64,000 nucleotides of DNA, from contig JAIOPN010000049.1 in NCBI GenBank assembly GCA_021413865.1, positions 1-64,000 of the forward strand, given 5' to 3'. The notes under the pieces are model-generated. The model saw nothing but the letters and a program-made list of their open reading frames with translations. It was not told the DNA's origin and did not search any database. The stretch is from Planctomycetota bacterium. GTDB lineage: Bacteria > Planctomycetota > Phycisphaerae > Phycisphaerales > Phycisphaeraceae. Each line of letters opens with the position of its first letter. Position 1 is the first letter of the stretch. Position numbers and translations under genes: made by a program. Shown in pieces: positions 55,673-64,000 of the stretch.

Positions 55673-56158
55673 TTACTTATCCGTCGGCTGCGTCCCCGGC
55701 CCGGCGTCGGTCTCCGGCTCGGGCTGCGTCGCCACCGGCTGCGTCTCGGGCACCTCCTGCTTCATCATGGCGCGCATCTGACGGGCGCGGTCCACTAGGG
55801 CCGGTTCTTCGGCCACGGGCAGGGGGTCGAGATGGAAGTGCCACTTGAGTTCGGATTTGCCGCCGAGCGCTTCGCCGAACAGGTCGGGGCCGGGGTATTC
55901 CCAGAGCGGGGCCTTGGCTTCGTGCTTCGTCCAGAGGGGCTTGCAACCTTCGGCCTCGAGGCGGAGGTCGTACACGCCGTAGAACGTGAAGGGCACGGTC
56001 ACAGGCGTGCGGCCGACCTCCTCGTCGTTGAGATAGACCAGGGCATTGGAGGGTTCGGAGGTGACGGTGATGGTCCGCGTCGTTCCGCAGCCGGTGAGGG
56101 CGGGGAGAGTGATGGCCAACATCAACATGACCCAGGCACGCGTGCTCATGGCGGGCAT
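55673..56158 (-). CDS. PEGA-domain lipoprotein
   Basis: 161 residues from ATG 56158 (ATG 56149 also possible). Lipobox ALTGC follows a hydrophobic leader. Residues about 28-75 are a PEGA domain (TVTSEPSNALVYLNDEEVGRTPVTVPFTFYGVYDLRLEAEG), a surface beta-sandwich found in cell-wall proteins. The C-terminus is Gln/Pro/Glu-rich and disordered. Likely outer-membrane or periplasmic. Divergent from the aldolase gene, with a perfect palindrome between. Confidence 0.88.
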   Translation of the reverse strand: MPAMSTRAWVMLMLAITLPALTGCGTTRTITVTSEPSNALVYLNDEEVGRTPVTVPFTFYGVYDLRLEAEGCKPLWTKHEAKAPLWEYPGPDLFGEALGGKSELKWHFHLDPLPVAEEPALVDRARQMRAMMKQEVPETQPVATQPEPETDAGPGTQPTDK

Positions 56159-56187
56159 CTTATCGTGAACACGGGGAGGTGGGGGAG

Positions 56188-56219
56188 CAAAGCCCAGGCA
56201 TGGCCATGCCTGGGCTTTG
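56188..56219. repeat. Perfect 32-bp palindrome in a divergent promoter region
   Basis: CAAAGCCCAGGCATGG is followed directly by its exact reverse complement CCATGCCTGGGCTTTG. It lies between the divergent PEGA and aldolase genes, so it is not a terminator. Operator or mobile palindrome are both possible. Confidence 0.85.
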
Positions 56220-56295
56220 GGTTTGACGCGGCGCGACCGCGGCCCTGAAATGGCTCGTCCATTCCCGACGCCCACCCAACCCCACGAGGCCCCCG

Positions 56296-57093
56296 ATGAA
56301 ACCCGCCCGCATCCTGCGTGAGAAGATCAACAGCGGCAAGATCGTCACCGGCGCGATGGCGACGTTCCACTTCTGGCCCGGCCTGGTCGAGATCACCCGC
56401 GCCGCCGGGATGGACTACCTCATCATCGACCTGGAGCACTTGGCGCACCCGATGGCGGAGGTCGCGATTGCCTGCGACATCGGCCGGATGATCGACTTTC
56501 CCGTGCTGATCCGCCCACCGGCGGCGGAGATGGTGCCGCTGCGGCTCGCGATGGATGCCGGGCCTTGCGGGATGCTGGTGCCGTACGTCGAGGGCCCCGA
56601 GACGATGAACGTGATCCGCGACGCGGTGCTGATGAAACCGCGCGGCAAGCGCCGCCCGGGCGGGCCGGGCAACCGCTGGGTGCCGGATTACAACTACCCG
56701 ACCTGGGTGCGTGAGGTGGAGGACGACTTCATCATCCTGCCGCAGATCGAGAGCAAGCTGGGGCTGGCGAATGCGGACAAGGTGGCGGCGGACCCGCTGA
56801 CGACGGCGATCGCGATCGGGCCGTATGACCTGTCGGCCGACCTGGGGGTCTGCTGGGACCCCTCGGCCCCGCTGTTGACCGAGGCGATGGCGAAGATCAA
56901 GGCCGCCGGCAAGGCAGCGGGCAAGAACATGTGGATGATCGGCGACCCGGCCAAGCTCGTGGCCGCCGGATTTACCTTCCTCTGTGTCAGCGAGACGACC
57001 ATGGCGATGGAGGGAGCGATGAAAGGCGCGGTCGAGGCCGCCCGCGCCGGCGGAGCACAGGGGGACGTGAAGGACACCCGCCCGCTGCCTTGA
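56296..57093 (+). CDS. HpcH/HpaI family aldolase
   Basis: 265 residues. GAMATFHFWPGLVEITRAAGMDYLIIDLEH opens the TIM barrel; VLIRPPAAEMVPLRLAMDAGPCGMLVPYVEGPETM is the central conserved segment; ILPQIESKLGLANADKVAADPLTTAIAIGPYDLSADLG contains the metal-binding Glu/Asp pair. These class II aldolases cleave 2-keto-3-deoxy acids to pyruvate and an aldehyde. It is followed by a Gfo/Idh/MocA dehydrogenase in the same direction, suggesting a sugar-acid pathway. Confidence 0.92.
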   Translation: MKPARILREKINSGKIVTGAMATFHFWPGLVEITRAAGMDYLIIDLEHLAHPMAEVAIACDIGRMIDFPVLIRPPAAEMVPLRLAMDAGPCGMLVPYVEGPETMNVIRDAVLMKPRGKRRPGGPGNRWVPDYNYPTWVREVEDDFIILPQIESKLGLANADKVAADPLTTAIAIGPYDLSADLGVCWDPSAPLLTEAMAKIKAAGKAAGKNMWMIGDPAKLVAAGFTFLCVSETTMAMEGAMKGAVEAARAGGAQGDVKDTRPLP

Positions 57094-57183
57094 GCGGGTT
57101 GCATCGCCGACCTCATCCTGTACCCTGATTCCGCTTCCCGCTCCCGTAAACCCACCGTTTCACACGAGAAAGAGGACCCGATC

Positions 57184-58296
57184 ATGGATCGCGTCAGAGT
57201 CGGCATCATCGGTTGCGGCAACATCAGCAGCAGTTACCTGACCAACGCCCGTAAGTTCCCCATCCTCGAGGTCATGACCCTGGCGGACCTGGACGTGGAG
57301 CGTGCCAAGGCCCGCGCCCGCGAGTTCAGCGTCCCCAAGGCCTGCTCCGTCGCCGAGCTGCTCGCCGACGAGACGATCGAGATCGTGATCAATCTCACCA
57401 TCCCCGCCGTGCACGCCGAGGTGGCGCTGCAGTGCATCGCCGCCGGCAAGCACGTGATCAGCGAAAAGCCCCTGGCCGTGACGCGGGAGGACGGCAAGAA
57501 GGTCCTCGCCGCCGCCAAGAAGGCCAAGCTACGCGTGGGCGGTGCGCCGGACACCTTCCTGGGCGCCGGCCACCAGCTCGCCCGCAAACTCCTGGACGAT
57601 GGCGCCATCGGCCGACCCGTCGCCGCTACGGCCTACATGATGTCGCACGGCCACGAGTCCTGGCACCCCGATCCCGAGTTTTACTACAAGCCCGGCGGCG
57701 GTCCCATGTTCGACATGGGCCCGTACTACATCACCGACCTGCTCCAGATCCTCGGCCCGGCGCGGCGTGTCTCGGGCATCGCCTCCATCGCCATCCCCGA
57801 ACGCACCATTACCTCCAAGCCCAAGCACGGCACGAAGATCAAGGTCGAAACTCCCGACCACGTCACGGGCAATATCGAGTTCGAGAACGGCTGCATCGCC
57901 ACCGTCATCACCTCCTTCGCCACGTGGTACGGGCAGTACTACTCGCCCATCACGATCTTCGGCACCGAGGGCACGCTGATGGTGCCCGACCCCAACGGGT
58001 TCGACGGCGAGGTGAAGGTCTGGCGCAACGACAAGCACCAGGGCAAGGAGTTCCAGCCCGTGCCCTTCGTGCACCGGTTGGGCTACGGCCGGAGCGTCGG
58101 CGCGGCGGACATGGCCTACGCCATCCGCAGCGGTCGGCCGCACCGCGCCAGCGGCGAGCAGGCTTACGCGACGCTCGACATCATGGAAGGCTTCCTCGAC
58201 GCCTCGCGCACGGGGAAGAACCACGTCGTCAAGGCGAAATACGACCGCCCCGCGCCGCTCCCGCCGGGGTTGGCCGAGGGCGTGTTGGACGAGTGA
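57184..58296 (+). CDS. Gfo/Idh/MocA family oxidoreductase
   Basis: 370 residues; GAGGACCCGATC precedes the ATG. VGIIGCGNISSSYLTNARKFP is the Rossmann NAD(P) site; EKPLAVTREDGKKVL has the catalytic EKP; HPDPEFYYKPGGGPMFDMGPYYITDLLQILGPARRV is the GGGP-D-G-H-like substrate region, with YYITD in place of the more usual H. Oxidises sugars, inositols or similar. About 90 bp after the aldolase gene; co-transcription likely. Confidence 0.92.
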   Translation: MDRVRVGIIGCGNISSSYLTNARKFPILEVMTLADLDVERAKARAREFSVPKACSVAELLADETIEIVINLTIPAVHAEVALQCIAAGKHVISEKPLAVTREDGKKVLAAAKKAKLRVGGAPDTFLGAGHQLARKLLDDGAIGRPVAATAYMMSHGHESWHPDPEFYYKPGGGPMFDMGPYYITDLLQILGPARRVSGIASIAIPERTITSKPKHGTKIKVETPDHVTGNIEFENGCIATVITSFATWYGQYYSPITIFGTEGTLMVPDPNGFDGEVKVWRNDKHQGKEFQPVPFVHRLGYGRSVGAADMAYAIRSGRPHRASGEQAYATLDIMEGFLDASRTGKNHVVKAKYDRPAPLPPGLAEGVLDE

Positions 58297-58308
58297 GCGC
58301 GCTCTGGA

Positions 58309-58386
58309 CGAGCCGCGACCGTAAGGGAGCGGTCTTCTCAGCGAATCACGCGCATCACGGAACCGCTCCCTTACGGTCGCGGCTCG
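58309..58386. repeat. Long inverted repeat, class GAGCCGCGACC
   Basis: CGAGCCGCGACCGTAAGGGA plus GCGGT (58309-58333) is inverted at 58362-58386 with 28 bp between. It separates convergent genes and could terminate both. Confidence 0.88.
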
Positions 58387-58405
58387 TTCGGATTGGAGAT
58401 AGCCC

Positions 58406-58822
58406 CTAAATCTCAAACGCCGAGCCGTGGTCGCCCAGCGGGTTCTGCGCCAGGGCGAACTCCTCGACGGGCTTGCCGCTGATGAGGTGTTCCTGGATGA
58501 TGCGTTCGAGCACCTCCTCGTCGCACAGGCCGTACCACGTGCCCTCGGGGTACACGACCGCGATCGGTCCGGCCTTGCAGATATCGAAGCACTGCGCCTT
58601 GCTCGCCAGCACGTGGCCGTGCTTGCTCAGGCCCAGTTCCTTGAGGCGGTCGGTGAGGTAGTGCCACGACTTCTGCATACGCCTCTTGCTCGCACAGCCG
58701 GCCTCCTCCAGGTCACAGCAGAGGAAGATGTGTCGCTCTACGCGTGTGACGTCCAGCGATTGCGCCAGAGCGCGGGCCTTCTCGATCTTGCGGAGGTCTT
58801 TCTCGTCGTCGTGGTGGGGCAT
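58406..58822 (-). CDS. (2Fe-2S) ferredoxin, thioredoxin-like fold
   Basis: 138 residues. [17 protein letters not shown] and [37 protein letters not shown] match the thioredoxin-like [2Fe-2S] ferredoxins related to the NuoE C-terminal domain and Azotobacter Shethna-type ferredoxin: the four Cys come from the first and second blocks. Carries electrons in an unknown pathway. Followed on the same strand (upstream) by a second homologous gene; the pair lies 19 bp apart. Confidence 0.9.
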   Translation of the reverse strand: MPHHDDEKDLRKIEKARALAQSLDVTRVERHIFLCCDLEEAGCASKRRMQKSWHYLTDRLKELGLSKHGHVLASKAQCFDICKAGPIAVVYPEGTWYGLCDEEVLERIIQEHLISGKPVEEFALAQNPLGDHGSAFEI

Positions 58823-58841
58823 GGCGGGGCCGCGCGGGTCA

Positions 58842-59240
58842 TCAGGTCAGGGGCTTCTGCTCGATCAGGTATTCCGTCACGACCCTGCCGCCGATCAGGT
58901 GCTCCCGGATGATGCGGTCGAGCACGGGCGGGTCGCATTGGGCGTACCACGCCCCCTCGGGGTAAACGACCGCAATCGGGCCACCCTCGCAGATGCGGAG
59001 GCAGTTTGCTTTTGTGCGGGCGACGCCGCCACGGTCCGAGAGGCCGAGCTCCTTGAGGCGGGCCTTCAGGTGTTCCCACGCGACGAGCGATCGCTCCTTG
59101 TCGCAGCACTTGGGCTTGGTCTGGTCGCAGCAGAGGAAGATGTGCCGACGTATGTGCGGCACGCCGATCGACTCGGCAATGCGGCGCTGGCGCTCGAGCT
59201 CCGCGGCGTCGGACGGGGTGGTGTCGTGGGTGGTGGACAT
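58842..59240 (-). CDS. (2Fe-2S) ferredoxin, tandem paralogue
   Basis: 132 residues from ATG 59240 (frame open to 59732 without need). [27 protein letters not shown] and [40 protein letters not shown] repeat the pattern of its neighbour, with one additional Cys. Transcribed first, then 58406-58822. Duplicated ferredoxins of this kind often have different partners. Confidence 0.9.
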   Translation of the reverse strand: MSTTHDTTPSDAAELERQRRIAESIGVPHIRRHIFLCCDQTKPKCCDKERSLVAWEHLKARLKELGLSDRGGVARTKANCLRICEGGPIAVVYPEGAWYAQCDPPVLDRIIREHLIGGRVVTEYLIEQKPLT

Positions 59241-59318
59241 GGCGGAATACTCTAGTTTAGCGCCGCCCCGAACGGGGCGGGCTTCTTCATTTCGCCCCAA
59301 ACAACCTATCATGACTCC

Positions 59319-59705
59319 ATGACCCCCACGACCCGCGAGCAGCGCCCCAAGCACCTGGACGTCAAGAAGGACCAGGGTCTGACCGTCCACTGGCAGGACG
59401 GCACGACAAGCTTCTACCCCATCGCCTACCTCCGCAAGCTCTCCCCCTCTGCCGACGCGAAGCTGCTGCGTGAGGAGATGGCACGCAACCCGCTGACGGT
59501 GCTGCCCGCGTCGGCATCCTCGGGTCAGCCGCTCACCGCCACCGGCGCGGAACTCGTCGGCAACTACGCCATCCGCGTTCTGTTCTCGGATGGCCACGAC
59601 ACCGGCATCTACAGCTGGGACTACCTCCGCGAGATCGACCCCAACCGGGCCGAGCCTTACAAGGACAAGCCCGGGGCGAGCAAGCACGGCCTGCCGGACA
59701 TCTGA
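59319..59705 (+). CDS. DUF971 protein (gamma-butyrobetaine hydroxylase-like N-terminal domain)
   Basis: 128 residues. [28 protein letters not shown] and then [27 protein letters not shown] are the two halves of DUF971. This small fold often appears next to Fe-S or Mrp-type genes. Function is unknown. 1 bp before the thioesterase start. Confidence 0.9.
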   Translation: MTPTTREQRPKHLDVKKDQGLTVHWQDGTTSFYPIAYLRKLSPSADAKLLREEMARNPLTVLPASASSGQPLTATGAELVGNYAIRVLFSDGHDTGIYSWDYLREIDPNRAEPYKDKPGASKHGLPDI

Positions 59706-59706
59706 A

Positions 59707-60174
59707 ATGGCGGGGCAGATTTTCACCACCACCGACGGCCGGGCGATCGCGTTCGACGATCCCGATCCCTATTTCATGGAACACACGGTCGAACCCGGCG
59801 ACATCGACGGGCAGGGCCACGTGAACAACGCGGTGTACGTTTCCTGGATGGACCGCGCCGCCTTCGCGCACTCCCGCGCGGTGGGCTACGACATGGAGGC
59901 CTACCGCCGCGCGGGCGCGTCGTTCGTCGTGCGGCGGCACGAGATCGAGTATTTCGCCCCGGCGTTTGAGGGTGAGCGGATCGTTGTCGCGACCTGGCCC
60001 TGCCGCATGGAACGGTTCACCGCCCTGCGTCGCCACCACATCGTCCGGGTCGCCGACGGCGCGACGCTGGTCAAGGCGCTGACCCGCTGGATCTACATCG
60101 ACACCGCCACGGGGCGGCCCCGGCGCATGCCGGATGAACTCATCAAGGCGTTCAGCCCGCGCGACACGGAGTGA
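59707..60174 (+). CDS. Acyl-CoA thioesterase (4-hydroxybenzoyl-CoA thioesterase-like)
   Basis: 155 residues from ATG 59707, 1 bp after the DUF971 stop. [32 protein letters not shown] is the hotdog-fold active-site helix with an Asp and the HVN pattern of YbgC/FadM enzymes; [26 protein letters not shown] is the following strand. Hydrolyses acyl-CoA; chain preference unknown. Confidence 0.9.
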   Translation: MAGQIFTTTDGRAIAFDDPDPYFMEHTVEPGDIDGQGHVNNAVYVSWMDRAAFAHSRAVGYDMEAYRRAGASFVVRRHEIEYFAPAFEGERIVVATWPCRMERFTALRRHHIVRVADGATLVKALTRWIYIDTATGRPRRMPDELIKAFSPRDTE

Positions 60175-60396
60175 TTTTTACAAGCCAAGCCCGATCCTGA
60201 GTCCGCGAAGGGTCGGGGTCTTTGCTTTTCTCTCTCTTTCAGTCACCCCCGCTCCACAATCCTACCCCTCAAATTCCCCGCGTTTTGACGCAAAACACAC
60301 ATCGTTCTAACCCCGCGCTAATGCGGCGCCTTTAGCCTGCGTCCGCGTTCAGGGTGGCAAATGGATTCAAGAATTTTTCCAAAAAGGAGACCGTTG

Positions 60397-61863
60397 ATGT
60401 ACTTGTCGCGATGTAAGGGTGTGGTCATGGGAGCGCTGGTTTGCAGCCTCACCGGGATGGCGTTCGCTGAGTCTGCCGACGTGGCGTCGCAGGTCGAGGC
60501 CATGAAGGCCGAGATCGCTCAGCTCCGCGCCTCCAACGCCGAGGTGCAGTCGCTGCGTGCCGAGGTCAATTCGATGAAGTCGCAGAACGGCGAGACGTGG
60601 CTCAACGAACGCCGCGCCGAAGAGGTCAAGTCGCTCGTCCGCGAGGTTCTCGCCGACGCCGACACCCGCGCCAGCCTTCAGGGTTCGGGCATGACGGCCG
60701 GTTACAACAAGGGCTTCTTCCTCGCCTCCGAGGACGGCAAGTACCTGCTCCAGATCGGTGGCCGCGTCCAGGTTCGCTACATCGCCAACTTCCGCGACCA
60801 TGAGGACGGCGCCTCCACGCCCTCCAACTACGACGATACCGAGACGGGCTTCCAGATCCGCCGCATGAAGCCGTTCTTCAAGGGCTTCATCGGTTCGCCG
60901 AAGATCAAGTACAACTTCGTGCTGGCGGCCGACCGCAACGCCACGACCCTGGGCCTCGAAGAGGCCGTTGTGGAATACCAGTTCATGGACGGCGTGTCGG
61001 TTTACGGCGGCCGCACCAAGGCCCCGTTCCTCCACGAAGAGCTGACCAGCTCCGGCAAACAGCTCACGGTCGAGCGTTCCGCGGTCAATGAGATCTTCAC
61101 CACCGGCTTCGTCGAGGGTGTGGGCCTGCGTTATGAGTCCGACATGATCCGCGCCATGGTGATGGTCAACGACGGCCAGAACTCCGGCGAGATCAGCCAG
61201 AGCAACGCCCCCTACTTCCCCGACAGCGTGCCCAACGGCGGTGGCCGCGACTTCGACTCGGATCAGTCCGACATCGCCGTCACCGCCCGCGCCGAGATGC
61301 GCCTGCTGGGTGACTGGAAGCAGTACGACGACTTCGCCGCCTGGTCCGGCGAGGAGACGCTGCTGGTCCTGGGCACCGCCCTCCACTACGAAGTGGGCGA
61401 GACCGGCAACCTGAGCACCTCCGCCGATAACGACAAGTTCCTGATGTGGACCGCCGACGCCCAGTTCGAGGTCGGCGGGTTCGGCCTCTACGGCGCGATC
61501 ATCGGCCGCCACGACAACGACGAGGAGACCGCAACCGAGGACAACCACGACGCTTTCGGCGCGGTGGTCCAGGCGAGCTACATGGTGATCCCCGACAAGT
61601 TCGAGCCGTTCGTCCGCTGGGAGTACTACGACCTGGACAACATCGTTGACGCCGACGAGAACCAGCTCGTCACCGCGGGCTTCAACTACTACCTCGACAA
61701 GCACAACGCCAAGTTCACGGTTGACGCGGTCTGGGCCTACCACGACGCGCTGTTCGCGAACTTCAAGGGTCTGGGCCTGCTGCAGGATACGGTCGTTGGC
61801 GCCGGGGCCAACGAGAGCGACAACCAGATCGCCCTGCGTGCCCAGTTCCAGCTCCAGTTCTGA
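60397..61863 (+). CDS. Phosphate-type porin (OprO/OprP family-like)
   Basis: 488 residues from ATG 60397 (AAAAGGAG upstream). Leader MGALVCSLTGMAFA, a short coiled-coil periplasmic anchor (VEAMKAEIAQLRASNAEVQSLRAEV), then outer-membrane beta barrel: LLQIGGRVQVRYIANF, FQIRRMKPFFKGFIGSPKIKYNFVLAAD, GVSVYGGRTKAPFLHEELTSSGKQLTVERS, ending in FQLQF with a terminal Phe for barrel insertion. The family includes phosphate- and pyrophosphate-selective porins; PhoU lies downstream, which agrees. Confidence 0.9.
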   Translation: MYLSRCKGVVMGALVCSLTGMAFAESADVASQVEAMKAEIAQLRASNAEVQSLRAEVNSMKSQNGETWLNERRAEEVKSLVREVLADADTRASLQGSGMTAGYNKGFFLASEDGKYLLQIGGRVQVRYIANFRDHEDGASTPSNYDDTETGFQIRRMKPFFKGFIGSPKIKYNFVLAADRNATTLGLEEAVVEYQFMDGVSVYGGRTKAPFLHEELTSSGKQLTVERSAVNEIFTTGFVEGVGLRYESDMIRAMVMVNDGQNSGEISQSNAPYFPDSVPNGGGRDFDSDQSDIAVTARAEMRLLGDWKQYDDFAAWSGEETLLVLGTALHYEVGETGNLSTSADNDKFLMWTADAQFEVGGFGLYGAIIGRHDNDEETATEDNHDAFGAVVQASYMVIPDKFEPFVRWEYYDLDNIVDADENQLVTAGFNYYLDKHNAKFTVDAVWAYHDALFANFKGLGLLQDTVVGAGANESDNQIALRAQFQLQF

Positions 61864-61909
61864 TCTCGCTTGTTCGTGAGTCCCGGACGCCGGGACAGCT
61901 ATCTCTCTC

Positions 61910-61952
61910 GCGGCGGTCCAGGAGCCACCCCCTGGACCGCCGCTCTTTTTTT
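61910..61952 (+). terminator. Strong intrinsic terminator after the porin
   Basis: GCGGCGGTCCAGG pairs with CCTGGACCGCCGC (13 bp perfect), then TCTTTTTTT. Confidence 0.95.
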
Positions 61953-62045
61953 GCCCGCGCGGCGCGTCCCCGATATGGTGTTGCAACCGACCCGCCCGGG
62001 CGGCCCGCCGTTTCCGCCGCGCCGCCCGGAGCCCGGAGCCCCAGT

Positions 62046-62723
62046 GTGTCAGTTCACCTCGAACGACAGATCGACAAGCTCAAGAAGCAGATTCTCTCGC
62101 TGGGCGCCTTGGCGGAGGAGGCCGTCCGCGGCGCCATCCGTGCCGTCGAGACCCGTGACCCGGCCCTGGCCAAGCAGGTGATCGACGGCGACAACGCCAT
62201 CGACCAGGCCGAGATCGACGTCGAGGAGGACTGCCTCCACACGCTGGCGCTCTACCAGCCGGTGGCGTTCGACCTCCGCTTCGTCGTTGCCGTCCTCAAG
62301 ATCAACAACGACCTGGAGCGCATCGCCGACCTGGCGGTCAACATCGCCGAGCAGGCGGCCTTCCTCGCCCGGGAAAAGCCCATCGACTTCTCGCACTTCG
62401 ACATCTCGACCATGGCCCGCCTCGTGCAGTCCATGCTCAAGCGCAGCCTCGACTCACTGGTGAACATCGACCCCGAGCTGGCGCTGGCGGTCCACGAAGA
62501 TGACAACGGCGTGGACGACATGCACCGCGGGATGTACCGCCTCGTCGAGGAGGGCGTCCGCGCCAACCCCGAGCAGACCGAGCAGTACATCCACATCCTC
62601 AATGTCTCCCGCCAGCTCGAGCGCATCGGCGACCACTGCGTCAACATCGCCGGCGACGTGGTGTACATGGCTCGGGGCGACATCACCCGCCACGGCGGCA
62701 AGCAGCCGCCGGCCGGCGCGTGA
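62046..62723 (+). CDS. phoU: Phosphate transport system regulatory protein PhoU
   Basis: 225 residues from GTG 62046. Two tandem PhoU helical bundles: QIDKLKKQILSLGALAEEAVRGAIRAVETRDPALAKQVIDGDNAIDQAEIDVEEDCLHTLALYQPVAFDLRFVVAVLKINNDLERIADLAVNIAE and the C-terminal NVSRQLERIGDHCVNIAGDVVY. Modulates phosphate uptake through PhoR/Pst. The Pst transporter is not in the window. Confidence 0.95.
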   Translation: MSVHLERQIDKLKKQILSLGALAEEAVRGAIRAVETRDPALAKQVIDGDNAIDQAEIDVEEDCLHTLALYQPVAFDLRFVVAVLKINNDLERIADLAVNIAEQAAFLAREKPIDFSHFDISTMARLVQSMLKRSLDSLVNIDPELALAVHEDDNGVDDMHRGMYRLVEEGVRANPEQTEQYIHILNVSRQLERIGDHCVNIAGDVVYMARGDITRHGGKQPPAGA

Positions 62724-62749
62724 GCGGGGATTCCGCTTACCATATCCCC

Positions 62750-63214
62750 ATGGCCCGAAAGCTTCGCCTCAGCCACATCGACGACCGCGGCCGTGCCCGC
62801 ATGGTGGACGTGGGCGGTAAGCCCGTTGTTCACCGCGTCGCGGTCGCCGAGGGTGACTTTGTCGCCGCGCCGGCAACACTGGATCGCCTGCTCGCGGGGA
62901 ACCTGCCCAAGGGCGAGGCGCTGGCGGTCGCACGTGTCGCCGCCATCCAGGCCGCCAAGCGCGTGGATGAGTTGATCCCGTTGTGCCACTCCCTGCCGCT
63001 TGATCACGTCGGCGTGGACTTCGAGCGTGTCGCACCGGACCGGCTGCGCGTGCGAGCCAAGGCGGGGCTGCACGCAAAAACAGGCGTTGAGATGGAGGCG
63101 CTCACCGCGGTGACGATCGCCTGCCTGACGCTTTACGACATGACCAAGGCTGTGGATAAGGCGCTGCGCATCGAGGGGGTTCACCTGGTCAGTAAGGCCA
63201 AGGGCAAACGGTGA
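62750..63214 (+). CDS. moaC: Cyclic pyranopterin monophosphate synthase MoaC
   Basis: 154 residues from ATG 62750 (GTG 62720 overlapping the PhoU stop would add 10). LSHIDDRGRARMVDVGGKPVVHRVAVAEG, ELIPLCHSLPLDHVGVDFE with the catalytic His/Cys, and GVEMEALTAVTIACLTLYDMTKAVDKALRIEGVHLVSKAKG are family hallmarks. Makes cPMP from the MoaA product, the first steps of molybdenum cofactor synthesis, required by the nitrate reductase at 17096. Confidence 0.95.
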   Translation: MARKLRLSHIDDRGRARMVDVGGKPVVHRVAVAEGDFVAAPATLDRLLAGNLPKGEALAVARVAAIQAAKRVDELIPLCHSLPLDHVGVDFERVAPDRLRVRAKAGLHAKTGVEMEALTAVTIACLTLYDMTKAVDKALRIEGVHLVSKAKGKR

Positions 63215-63224
63215 AGGCGATCTT

Positions 63225-63311
63225 CGTAGGGTGGTGCTGAGTCTTCGAAGCCCACCGTTCTTTGGCGCCAAATGAAGATGGTGGGCTTCGAAGACTCAGC
63301 ACCACCCTACG
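63225..63311. repeat. Long inverted repeat, class CGTAGGGTGG
   Basis: CGTAGGGTGGTGCTGAGTCT through AGCCCACC (63225-63256) is inverted at 63280-63311, about 32 bp per arm with 23 bp between. It separates convergent moaC and recX, and the recX stop codon lies in the right arm. Confidence 0.9.
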
Positions 63312-63969
63312 CCGACATGTAATCCGCGTCCCCCACCTCACCGATTTTTTCCATCGCCGCCCGTACGGTTTCCTCGTCAAACCCGCGCCGGGCGAGCAGG
63401 CCGAACAACCGCCGCCGCCGTGTCGCGGGGTCGAGCCCGCGCAGCGTCACGAGTTTCTTCGTCGCCAGCCGCACCGCCTCATCGACGGGGTTGTTCTGTG
63501 AGCGGTGCTCGGCGAGCGTGCCGTCGATCGTGCCCTCGCCGATGCCTTTGCGTGCCAGTTTGTCGCGCAGCATCGCCTCCCCGGTTGGGCGGCGTGTGTG
63601 CGCGAGGTCCACGATCTCCGCGGCGAGTTTCGTATCATCGATCAGGCCGAGTTCGAGCATCCGGCGTATCGCCCGATCGACGTGGGCCGGTTCGTGCCCG
63701 CGCGCGGCAAGGCGCTTGCGCACCTCGGCCTCGCTCAGCGCCCTCCGGTTGATCATCTTCATCCCCGCCTCAAGCACGCGCTCATAGGTCGCCTCGCCAC
63801 GCGTTTTTTCCTCGATCTCCGGCGTCCACTCCGTGCCGGGTGTGATTTGCAATCGTTCGATCGCGGCGGTGCTGAGCGTCGCCACCGTGCGGCCTTGTTT
63901 GCCCATTTCACCCACCCGGATTGCCGCGCGGCGGGGTTTTTTGGGTGACGGGGTGACGGCTAGGACCAC
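63307..63969 (-). CDS. recX: Regulatory protein RecX
   Basis: 220 residues from GTG 63969. A three-helix repeat protein: ALSEAEVRKRLAARGHEPAHVDRAIRRMLELGLIDDTKLAAEIVDLAHTRRPTGEAMLRDKLARKGIGEGTIDGTL and a second repeat near the C-terminus (RRRRLFGLLARRGFDEETVRAAM). RecX caps RecA filaments. A basic N-terminal extension of about 60 residues is longer than usual. The start near the window edge is not certain. Confidence 0.88.
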   Translation of the reverse strand: MVLAVTPSPKKPRRAAIRVGEMGKQGRTVATLSTAAIERLQITPGTEWTPEIEEKTRGEATYERVLEAGMKMINRRALSEAEVRKRLAARGHEPAHVDRAIRRMLELGLIDDTKLAAEIVDLAHTRRPTGEAMLRDKLARKGIGEGTIDGTLAEHRSQNNPVDEAVRLATKKLVTLRGLDPATRRRRLFGLLARRGFDEETVRAAMEKIGEVGDADYMSA

Positions 63970-64000
63970 CCGGATCGGTGAGGTTGGGCCGAAAAGCTCG

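Noticed and set aside
60367-61986. 539-residue minus-strand frame opposite the porin
   Set aside because: Antisense shadow; the porin has leader, barrel motifs, terminal Phe and terminator.

Overview
The window is high-GC bacterial DNA. A PEP-CTERM surface protein, two DUF4838 proteins, several Gfo/Idh/MocA-, ceramidase- and amidohydrolase-type catabolic genes, OmpA and PEGA lipoproteins and many GTG/TTG starts suggest a planctomycete, probably of the Phycisphaerae group. That placement is an inference from gene content; no rRNA or phylogenetic marker is present.

Left third (1-32518): a layered accessory region ending at an intact tRNA-Gly(TCC) gene (32447-32518, minus strand). The 3' half of this tRNA is duplicated exactly at 9901-9941, breaking in the anticodon loop, which is the signature of tyrosine-integrase insertion into the tRNA. 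A roughly 75-250 bp repeat that adjoins the tRNA recurs six times (about 5.7, 9.0, 9.7, 29.0, 30.3 and 32.2 kb). Two broken integrase 3' ends (5827-5994, 30458-30661) lie just after copies of it, so several related elements appear to have piled up at one site. From left to right the region holds: wreckage of defence-type genes (an MmeI-like methylase piece and a subtilase C-terminus); a compact integrative-element module (winged HTH, HTH, DUF3102, DnaB/RepA-like helicase, a CsrA-like protein, excisionase-like HTH, truncated integrase); a DUF4838 lipoprotein; CsbD and a 27-residue membrane peptide; a promoter plus strongly structured RNA candidate (10067-10382); a 4.2 kb IS1595-type transposon with inverted repeats (10383-14615) carrying an unknown protein, a PIN protein and a methyltransferase-nuclease fusion; a tightly overlapping nitrate-reduction operon (14665-21967); a DUF488-tudor fusion; a second DUF4838 gene between direct repeats; a UmuC remnant; and MFS, hemerythrin, metallo-hydrolase and PEP-CTERM genes.

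Middle (32538-42601): a surface-glycan cluster with two GT4 and three GT2 glycosyltransferases, a carbamoyltransferase, two methyltransferases (one FkbM) and an O-acyltransferase. It is followed by a siroheme nitrite/sulfite reductase (42728-44590), which would take nitrite from the island-encoded nitrate reductase on to ammonium if both are expressed.

Right third (44687-63969): chromosomal housekeeping and catabolic genes: site-2 protease, glycine-rich RRM protein, an uncharacterised 606-residue protein, a hydroxyisobutyrate-dehydrogenase-like enzyme, an amidohydrolase, OmpA lipoprotein, PPK2, a ceramidase-like protein, a PEGA lipoprotein, an HpcH/HpaI aldolase, a Gfo/Idh/MocA oxidoreductase, paired 2Fe-2S ferredoxins, DUF971, a thioesterase, a phosphate-type porin with PhoU, MoaC (cofactor supply for molybdoenzymes) and RecX. 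Intergenic spaces here carry several unrelated classes of long palindromic elements with 25-32 bp arms.
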